Below are positions 49,901 through 60,279 of a stretch of DNA of 64,000 nt, piece after piece. Position 1 is the stretch's first letter, and every line of letters begins with the position of its first letter. The notes under the pieces were generated by a model. The model saw only the letters and a program-made list of their open reading frames with translations. It had not been told where the DNA came from and searched no databases. The DNA lies in the NCBI GenBank assembly GCA_026225945.1, contig JAMJFZ010000818.1:4549001-4613000 (forward strand). The letters are read 5' to 3'. The position numbers were made by a program, and so were the translations under genes. The stretch is from Cricetomys ansorgei (taxonomy: Eukaryota; Chordata; Mammalia; Rodentia; Nesomyidae).

Positions 49901-52900
49901 TGTGCGTGCTGCACCAGCACTTCATCGCTGAGCCAGGAACCCCCCCCCCACCCCATATTTTAATATTTATACAGGAGGCTGGAAGCACATTCCTGAAACT
50001 CTGGCGCACACTGCACCACAGTCTCCCCCGGAAGAGACGGCGTGTTCTCCTTGATTTGGGCTGTTGTGTTTTCCCAGACAGGGTTTCTCTGCGTAGCCCT
50101 GGCTGTCCTGGAACTCACTCTGTAGACCAGGCTGGCCTCGAACTCCCAGAGATCCGCCCGCCTCTGCTCCCCGAGCGCTGGGATCAAAGGCGTGCGCCGC
50201 CACCGCCCGGCCATTTGTGCTTTTTAAAATACATATTGTGTGGGCGTGTGTATTTCTGATATGAGCGCACACGTGTGTTAGTGTTGATGCGCACATGCCC
50301 TGGCATGCATGTGGAGACCTGAGAACAACTTCCTATGTCTGTTTTCCCCTTCGGCTCTGTAGGCTTCTGGGGAATTTTCCTCTGACCTCCACCTCACCTT
50401 AGCAACAGTGGAACTATAAACATGTGTTGCTATGCTGGGCTTTATACGCATTCTGGGGATTCGAGCTCAGGTCTTCACAGTTGCACAGTAAGCACTTCTC
50501 CTCACTCAGCTCTTTGCCTAGTTCAATTTGTGTCTCCCCCCTGCCCCTTTTCTCCAGGATTTTTGTTTGTTTGAGACAGGGTCTTACTATGTAGCCCTGG
50601 ATGGCCTGGGACTCACTATGTAGACCAGGCTGGCCTCCAGCCTCTAGAGATATGCCTGCCTCTGCTTCCTGAGTGCTGAGATTAAAGGTGTCCCCATGCC
50701 TGGCCATTAAATTTGTTTTAAATGTATTTTTGTATTATTTATTTAAAAATTTATTTAGCTTTATTTTATGTGCATTGGTGTGAAGGTGTCAGATCCCTGG
50801 GATCTGTTACAGACAGCTGTGAGCTGCCATGTGGGTGCTAGGAATTGAACTCGGGTCCTCCGGAAGAGCAACCAGTGCGCTTAACCACTAAGCCAACTCT
50901 CCAGCCCCTTAATATATATATTTTTTTAAATCAAAATGTCTTGATTTTAATATTGGATTAAATGTCATCTATTTCTGATTTTTTTTTTATATTTTATTTT
51001 TCTTCTCTCATATAATACATCCCAACCCGTCTTCTCCCCTCCCTCCACGCCTCTCAGCTCGCCCCATCTCTCCTCTTCCCCAGGTGTACCCCCCTGTTCT
51101 TCTCTCTCAGCTTCTCCTCAGAAAAGGGCAGTCCTTCCAGGGTTACCCCTCAGACAGGCATAACAGGTTGGAACAAGGCCAGGCACTAATCCCTAAATCA
51201 AGGGTGGACTAGGCAACCCACCAGGAGGAAAGGGTCCCTTTAGTATTGTTTTTAAGTGTGTATGTGTGTATGCAGGTGAGCGCAGGTGCCGAAGAGTTGA
51301 GTCCCTCAGGAGCTGAAGTTTCCGGTGGCTGTGAGCTGCCTGCCGTGGGTGATGGGAATTGAGCCCAGGTCCTCTGCAAGAGCAGTGTGCTCCCTTAACT
51401 GATGGGCTGTCTCTCCAGCCATTTGTGCTTTTCTTCACCCTGGGTTGTTTTTTCGTTTGTTTGGTTGGAGAGAGGGTCTCTGTGTAGCCTGAGCTCCTGC
51501 CTAATCCTTCTGGGTGCTGGCGTAACGTGTGAATCTCACGGGGTTCCCCGGACCTGTTTTTGAACTTTGGAAACAGCATACTTACCAAGGAGAAATCCTG
51601 TCCTTGGAAAGAGCGTCTCTGCCTGCCTTTTTTCACTCTGAGGTGTTCCTGTCCTTTTACACACAGTGTGGGGACAAAACGGTTCCATACCCCGGGTCCC
51701 CGCCGACTTTTGTCCTTGGTACCGTGTCCTGCATCCCCTGGTGGCCCCAGCCCAGTACATCACAGCGCTGTCCAGCTCTGTGGCCTCACTGCCGGGGTTG
51801 ACTGCCGTATCTGGGGATGTGGTCTGACCTCTGGATAGCCGGCCAGCTGGGTGCAGCCACCTTGCTGGCGGTCCAGGTCCCAGTGCTGACTCACCTGCCC
51901 CTGTTCCTCCCCCAGGTACAGAGCCAAACCAGGCCGTGCGTCCCTCACTGGAAAGTCTGCTGGTGGCCAGCAGCCATATGTTGAAGGAGGTACTAGGCGG
52001 TCCCCTCTCGGACCCACTCAAGAACTTGCGGCTTCCGCGTGAACTGAACCCCAACAAGAAGTATAGCTGGATGCAAAAGAAAGAGGAACGGGTAAGCTCT
52101 GGTGGCCCCACTTCCTCCCAGAGGCAGGACGGCGGGGGGGGGGGGTGCGGGAGGGAGGCCCACACTGGGCTGTTTCCTTCCCTTGGCTTTCTTACCCTTC
52201 ACTCACTGCTACAGTGTGATGGATTGGGATGAAGGCAGACTGGAAATGAGGCCTGGTGCTAGCCTTGGCTGCCCGAGTGGTCTCGGGCAGCTGCTGCCCA
52301 CTGCGAGCCCGTGTGTGTAAATAACACACTTGTCCTCACTAAACCGTTACTACAGGACAGTGTTTAGTCGTGTCATCTAAAGTGTCAATACCACCTGGCA
52401 AAAGTTGGCATTAGGAGTACAGTCTGCAGGAAGTAAGGAACAGGAATGGAATGATGGCTTACAGCTGTAACCTCAGCAGTTGCAAGGCTGAGACAGGAGA
52501 TTTGCTGTGAGCTCCAGGACAGGCTAGGCTACCTACTGCGTTCCACACATGTCTGAATTGTACAGTGTAATGGCAGAAACCCTGGGTTTGAGCCCAGCAC
52601 TGCATAAACTGGAATTGGTGGTGCTTACCTGTGATCTCAGTACTCAGGAAGATTAGATGTTCAAGGCCATCCTTGGCTACATACCGAGTTTGAGGCCAGC
52701 CTGGGCTACATGAAACACTATCTCTAAAAACAAGCCAACCAAAAGGAGGACAGAAATGGTATTCAAACCAGTCTTTGACAAGGAGGTGGGATGTCAGCAG
52801 ACATCAGCATCCTCATCTGTCTCCCCCTCCTTCTGGTACCCCTCCAGATGTTTGCTATGAAGTCTTCCCTGGAGAACATGGATGCCCTGGAGCTGGATTT

Positions 52901-55900
52901 CCGGATGCGACTGGCAGAGGTCCAGCGGCGGTACAAAGAGAAACAGCGGGAGCTGATGAAGCTCCAGCGACGCCGGGACTCGGGGTGAGTGTCTCCCTAG
53001 CTTGTGCCCCATCCTGGACATCTGGTCAGTAGGTTGACTGCTGTAGTCGTCAGGTGTGTGCGTGGACTCCAGTGCCCCTCTCCGCGCCCCGCCCACCCCA
53101 GGTTCCCAGCCGAGCCTGTGAATTCTTTTTAAGGGACAGGCGCGAGGATCCCCATAGAAGCCTGGCGCGCAGAGGCCCTGGCAGGCCACGGAAACGGACC
53201 CACACCCCGAGCGCCCTGTCGCCCCCCTGCAAGAGAGGGAAGAGCCACAGCGGTAGCGGAAAGTAAGGCTGGCCCCTCGGTGGGTCGGGGACTGACTGGT
53301 ACCCAGCTCGGAGGGGAGGAGCAGGGCTCCCCTGTACAGTGCCCACCGTTGGGCGCCAGGGGACCTGGTAGTGCCTGGTGCTCTGATCCATGAACGGCAG
53401 CTTCCAGGGAGCCCGGAGTGCTACCCAGTCCAAGAGGGCGAGCGAAGAAGAGGACCCAAAGATCCTTAGTGGCTTACCTCTAACCTCAACACTTGGCCTC
53501 GCCTTCCTGCCCCACCCACTTCTTCCCCATCAGGGACTAATCCTTGCTTTTCTCCGTGGCTCCTCCCTCCGGAAGTACCACTTCAACTCCAGCCTCCTAG
53601 GACAGGCTGGATACATCCCTGTCCTGCTGGGATCCCACAGGAGACCAGGGCTGCTCTCTGGGGACAAAGTCCTCTTGGGTGGCCCTGCAGCCAAGGCACA
53701 GAGGCTCCTTCTGAGGTTGTCTTGAATGCTGGCTGGGATGAGGGCTCTTTCTCTACAGGGCCAGGCTTCTGTCCAGATGGGTTCCAGCCTCCCCCTCATA
53801 TCTGCGAACAAGTCAGTTGAGGTCCATTGAGGAAAGGGGTTGATATGTAAGGGTGGGGGGATGCAAGGTGGTCCGGTGCTTGCAAAAAGAAAGGAGTCTG
53901 GAGGTCATGGAGCGGGCACAGGCGAGGCAGTAGAATGGTCATGGTCTTGTCGTGAGAAAATGGCCCCCATCTTGCCGCATCTTATATTTAACCTTCGGTA
54001 TTCCTGACTGGAAAAAGAACAGAGATGAACACATGTCTGTCACCAGCCACCGGAGAGGGTAGAAGAGAGTCTTGAAGAAACAGATGAAGCAGCTGGGGCC
54101 ACCAGCAGGGCAGGCCTGATGATCAGGAGTGCGACCATTATGCTGAACTTCCCGCTCTGAGTCCCAGCTCCACCTCTTCTTGTGACGTTGGACCCAGCGT
54201 TAGCTTTTCTGAGCCTCCAACCTCGGTTTCCTCGTGTGTTTAAAAACCAAACCAAACCAAAACAAGACCAAAACCAGTCATGGGGGTAATCACCTCGCAT
54301 GCACAAAGCCCTGGGTTCGGTCCCCGCGCACAAGATGTGGTGTCCCATTCCTGTCACCCTAACGCTTAGGTATCAGAGGCAGGTTCAATTGAGAGATGTT
54401 TTGAGATGTTTCTGTGTCCCAGCTTGCCAGGAAAAGGGGGGCCCAGTGCAGGGCTCCTCCTTCATACCAGCTTCTGATGCCTCTTCTACCCTGGTAGATC
54501 TCAGTTATTTCTGACCTTTGTTCTTGGTGCAATTTTGGTAAAGACGTGTCTTATTGGTGTGCGCGTGCATGTGTGCATATGTGTGTGTGTGTGTGTGTGT
54601 GTGTTTCCAAAACTACATAAGATAGAAGCTGGTGGTGAATGCTGACTTGGAGGGGTTTTTTTTGTTTGTTTGTTTCTTCCCTCTTCTTTCTCTCTGCTTC
54701 ATCCACTAACATTCATGTCTTTCCACCCTGGCCATTCTGATGTCCGTAACTGTTCCTTCCCACTTCTAGAACCCAAGCATTCAGGGCCACACGGGTGGAC
54801 TGCCCCTTCCCTCGGAGTGTGGCCCAGCTAAGGTGCTGACCCCCATGGTGTGTTTGGATTTCAGGTCAAGCAGCAAGTCCCTGCTGACATCCGATGACTA
54901 TGATCTGGGAGCAGGGATAAGGAAGAGACACAAGGGGCCCGAGGAGGACCAGGATGCCCTTATCTGCATGGGGAAAGCCCGGGGCAGGAACCAGAGCTGG
55001 GATGATCACGAATCTTCATCTGACTTCATGAGTCAGGTCAGTAAACCCGGTCTTGAAGATGCACTGGGGATATGCAGCCTTCAACCTGGAGACAATGCTC
55101 CTTCTCGCTGGAGGTCTGCTGGTCCCTACTGCTAGGGAGAAACAGAGTTAGCTTCCTCACTTTGGGGAGAAAAGGAAAGCCCAAGAGAAAGGACCTGGCA
55201 AAGGAACAGGCGGAGGAGATAGGGCTAACTACGTCGGCTTGTGTGTACCGAGACTCTGCTTAAGCAAGCAGATTAGATCGCAAGTGCGAAACCAAATAGT
55301 GGTTACTCTGTTGTTTAGCAGTGTAATTGTTTAATGAGCACCTTGGTGCCGCACACGGGCTCGATGCCATTGTGATTCAGTCTGAGTTCTCCTGGGGCTG
55401 ATTTCTCATTTCTGCAGAGCCTCGAGACCATGCACTTAAGGACCCCGTTTCTGAATGCTAATGCGCCTCCCCATAAGACCTTGTAGGAAGGGGGTGTTTG
55501 GATTGATTTTTGTCATCAGAGGGGAAATGTCTCACAAAGGGGCCGGGTGGGGAGGATTGTCAATTTGGGGCTGTAGAGATGACTCAGTGGGTGAAGAGGT
55601 TTATGTTCAAGTAGGATGGCGAGTTCAGATCCCTAAAGCCCGTGTACAGCTGGGTGGACAGGATGGTTGACCTGTAACCCCTGATCTTGGAGCATCTCTG
55701 AGGATCCCCGATCTCGGGAGGAGCCCTGGAGCAAGCTGGCTGTTGAGACCAGCTAGAGCAGCCAGCCCTGGGCCTAGTCCTAGCTTAAGTGAGAAATCCT
55801 GGCTTAGCATATAAGACAGCGAGGGAAGGAGGGAGACACCCTGTCACCCTCCACGCCCGTGTGCAAGTTCATGTGCACCCCACTACACATACCATACAAG

Positions 55901-58629
55901 TGTGTAAAAAATAAAATTAAGTTAAAAAGATAGCAGGTTGGCATGGTGGTGTGTGCAGAGACAGGCAGATCTGTGGCAGGGCGGATCTCTGGAGTTTTTT
56001 TGAGTCCAGCCTGGACTACATAACAAGTTCAGGCTAGCCAGGGCTTCATAGTGAGACCCTATCTCAGGAAAATAAAATCAAAATAAATAAAATTTTAAAT
56101 TAAGGCATAAAAAGGTTGCCAGTTTTTGTGCCCCAGGGTGTGTCTTCCTCGCAGGTCGTGGTGGTGAGAGAGAGAGAGATGCTTTTGTTAATTGTCTCAA
56201 CGACACCATCCCAGCCTCCCTCCCCCTCCCGCACACGCTGCCTGATTAAAGATACGGAGCTAGCGCACCAAAATGGCAGCGCGCTAATGCCTTTGAAAAC
56301 TGCACATTTCATTTCAACAAATGACTACCGTTGGCGATAGACATTGCAAGGAGAAATTTAATCTGTGAAATCTCTAATCATTCTCCCCGGTCCAGGCATC
56401 CAAGGCACGCTCCAGGCGTTCTCTTGGCAGCTCTGGCCCATTTAGTTGAACAGGCTGGTTTAGATCGAGCAGCAGCCCCCGGCAGCTGCCGTGGGCTCTG
56501 GGCTCAGTTTCCAGTCTTGGCTCTGGGCGGTTCATCCAGCTACCTCAGAGATCTTCTATGGATGCTCCCAGACAGGGAGCCTGAGTGGGAAGGCCAGTGC
56601 CAGCCATGATTGTTACCATGGAAACCACTTTTAATAAGCGATTACTAAGCCAGGAACTTGATTTTTTTTTTTTTCCTTCTTAAATTTTATGTGTCTGGGT
56701 GTTTCGCTTGCGTTTATGTCTGCATATCACGAGTTCAGTGTCCGTGGAGACCAGAAGAGGGTGTCGGATCTCCTGGAAGTAGAATCACAGATGGTTGTGA
56801 GCTGCCATGTGGGTGCTGGGAATTGAACTTGGGTCCTCTGGAAGAGCAGCCAGTGCTCTTAATCATGGAGTTATTTCTCCAGCCCACAGGCTAGGCATTT
56901 TTAATAAGTGTTTTATTTATTGCATTATTATTATTTTATTTTATTTTTTTTAGGGAGGTGGGTTGATACAGAGGTTTCTCTGTTGTAACCTTGGCTGTCT
57001 TGGAACTCACTCTGTAGATCAGGCTGGCCTTGAACTCACAGAGATCTGCCTGCCTCCCAAGTGCTGAAATTAGAGGCATGAGCTACCACCACCATAGGCT
57101 TATTTCTTATTCTTAAATTTGTGAGTGTGTGTGTGTGTGTGTGTGCGCGCGTGCACACATTAGTGTAGATGCCCACAGCATCTGGAGAAGTATCATATCC
57201 CCTGGAGCTGGAATTATAGGGAGTTGTGTGTTGGGAACTGAACTTGGGTCCTTTGCACGAATATTACAGGATCGTAACCACTGAGCCAGCCCGGTTTTAA
57301 ATGGAAAGACTGAGGCCTAGTTAATTTGCCACTAGTCAAGAGGACACGGGACAGGAGTTAGCCCAGTCTCAAAAGCATTGTGACCTGGAAACTCACTGTC
57401 CTACTTGGTCATATGTCTTAATCTGCGACCCAACCTTCCTTCCCCAGCTAAAGATTAAGAAGAAAAAGATGGCAAGCGACCAGGAACAGTTGGCAAGCAA
57501 GCTAGACAGAGCCCTCTCCCTCACAAAGCAAGACAAGCTGAAGTCACCCTTCAAGTTTTCTGACAGTCCTGGGGGGAAATCGAAAACTAGCGGAGGCTGC
57601 GGCAGGCTCTTGACACCCTATGACAGCCTGCTGGGCAAGGACAGGAAAGCGCTGGCCAAAGGCCTCCGCCTGTCCCTGAAGCCCTCCAGAGAAGGTAAAC
57701 ACAAAAGGGCTGCCAAAGCCAGGAAGATGGAGGGGGGCTTCAAGGCCAGAGGCCAGCCCAAGTCTACCCATTCTCCATTTGCCTCGGAAGTGAGCAGTCT
57801 CTCCTACAGTAAGTACCGCCTTCAGCGCCACCGCACGGTGAATGCTAATCTCATTTTCTCTTAACCTTCCTTGCGACCTCTGAGGGTCATCTGGGTCTCT
57901 CAGAGCTCTGCACTGTGCCCGAAGCCAGATCCGGGTGCCCAAAGCGGGAAATGGCAGCGGATGGCAGGTGTGGTGTTGAACAGGCACTTGGGGTAGGTGG
58001 ATGGGAGTGGATGTTAGTGGCTGGCCGGCCCTCCGAGGACCCACCAGGAGCCGCCATGGCGGAGACCCTGCACCATAGAGTCTGTAGCCACTCAGCCTAG
58101 AGAGGCCTGCAGAGTGACTCCTTTTGAGTGCCAGAGGCGATGGGCTCCATTTGCCTGCGGGAAGTTTGTCCTTTGTGTCAGACAGAAGTGCAGCCAGCCG
58201 TAGCTGATGGTGGAAGTGGGTTATGGAGGCCTGGGGAGAAGAGTGTGTGCCTAAGTGGGCAGAGGTGAACTTGGCCTTGTCTACTGCACCAGCCACGTGT
58301 GACTAAGGAACTGGGGAAATAGACCGAGGGGCTGACAGAGCTTTCATTCCATTTAAGTAGAGACTGGCCTTTCGGAGCATCTCCTTGGCCTCTTGTGGGC
58401 CGCAGCCCTCTGCCTGGCAAGGGAATAGGTGTTCGCACATTATGTATGGATGGGCACCCAATGCCCGAGATGGGGGTATAATAAGGATGTGGCTGTAGGT
58501 TCTAAGGGAAGGCAGGAGGGAGCCCTCCCGTCCTGTCCCACCTCACAGAGGTGTAGTCCTGGTGTCTGCAGGTTTGCTGGACTTCTGTCAAAGTCACTGT
58601 CCTAGGCTTTGCTATACTCTGGTTCCTGG

Positions 58630-58664
<35 letters not shown>

Positions 58665-60241
58665 ACTTTGAATGTCAACTGAAATGACACGTGTGTTTCT
58701 CCCCCCCTTTTTTGCTGATCGTGCTGGGAAGTTGATCTAGAGTCTAATGCTTGCCAGACAGGGACTCCACCCCAGCCCGGCGGCCTCAATGGATTTCTCT
58801 TCTCCTTTTCCTCTCAGGACGGGTCTCTGTGTGTAGCCTCTGTTTGTCTGAACTTACAGGCTGGCTTTGAGTTTTTGAGTTTTCCGTCTTTCTACCTCCG
58901 CCCTCTGAGTGCCGGGCCGCCGTGCCCGGCTTGATTGATGCGTTTTTCTTTTTAAAAAAGTGATTTCTTGTTAATTGTGTGTGTGTGTGTATGTGCACCT
59001 TGGTACATCTGTGTGTGCCCTTAGAGGTCAGGAAGGGGTGTTGGATCCCCTAGAGCTGGAGTTATGGGCAGTTGTGAGCCGTGAACAGAACCTGGGTCCT
59101 CTGAACAACAGCTGCTGAGCCAGCTCTTTATCTCAGTGTTTGGTTTTTTTTTTCCTTTTTCTCTTTCTCTTTCCCTTTTTTTTCCTTTTCCTCTTCCCTT
59201 CCTTTTCCCTCTCCTCCCCCCTTGTTTTGGAGACAGGTGTAGCTTTGGTGGGTCTAGAATTCACTGTGTAGATAAGACTGGCCTTGAACTCACAGAGACT
59301 GCCCTGCCTCTGCCTCCCGAGTGCTAGGATAAAAGGCGTGTACCTGGCTTGCCGATAGGTTTTCTTAAGGAAAGAAAACAGCGCGTGTGAGCTTTGGAGT
59401 TAGACATTGTCATCTGCACCCCAGGGTATAAGCGGCCTTGAGTCAGCTCTTGCGCGGGGAGGTGGACACTCTGCCTGCTGCGGGGTTAAGCTGGTGTTTT
59501 GTGCGAATCGTGTGCATTTTTGTCTTTGGCTTGTGGTTCTCCAGGACTGATGCTCCAATGGGTGTGAGGCCCGCCCTCCTTTCTGCCGTTTGCCGATGGG
59601 CTCTGCAAGGCTGGATTCGGAAGGTGGGCGAGAGTGGTGGCCTCTTGCTTTCCCAGCTATGGTTGGAGGTTATGAGTGTCACGTCGTGCCTGGTGTATTC
59701 TTATGGGAAGCCAGGATGGCGAATGTCGCCTGTAGGCACCTGGCCTTTGGGAAGGACCAAGTTAGAACACATGAGAGGAAGATGGCCCAACAGGTAGTAG
59801 CGCTTACTGTGCAGGCTTGGCAACCTGAGTTCAATCCTCAAAGGCCCCAGTACAGGAAGAGAACCAAGTCTTGTCGTTGGTAGCTGCTGGGGTGGCTCAC
59901 CAAAGAAGACGAGGAGGCATAGTCATAGGTTCGAACCCTGCCAGACCTCTGCAGAGGGAAGCGCCGTACTGGACAGTGGAACCCTGAGCATCTAAGCTCA
60001 AACATTTTTATTGAGTCAGAACTCCTCAGGTGCAGATCATAAGCAATCAAACATCCCCCATAGAAATCCAACAACCTGCAGACAGTACAAAACGCCAAGA
60101 CCGAAGCAGCCTCTCACCCAACAGTGCATGCAACAAGTATTTTATACATAACTAAAAATAAAACTCCACAGCAAAGTCCCAAGAAGGTTTTCTCTTGTCT
60201 GCGTAAGTGCATTGTGACACAGGTGAGGGTGCGTGCATGCG

Positions 60242-60279
<38 letters not shown>

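Larger units (their letters stand above)
44984..51915 (+). other. Tnrc18: Intron 10 (6.9 kb), dense SINE and CA-repeat territory
   Basis: GTGAGC at 44984 to CTCCCCCAG at 51915. Nearly every 300-base stretch contains a SINE or simple repeat, listed separately. 46100-46660, 47330-47580, 47720-48280 and 49090-49440 are mostly unique with no gene seen. Confidence 0.85.
55037..57447 (+). other. Tnrc18: Intron 14 (2.4 kb)
   Basis: 55040-55555 and 56100-56650 are unique sequence with no gene seen. Part of 56100-56640 is AT/GC mixed, SINE-free and could be conserved. SINEs are listed separately. Confidence 0.8.
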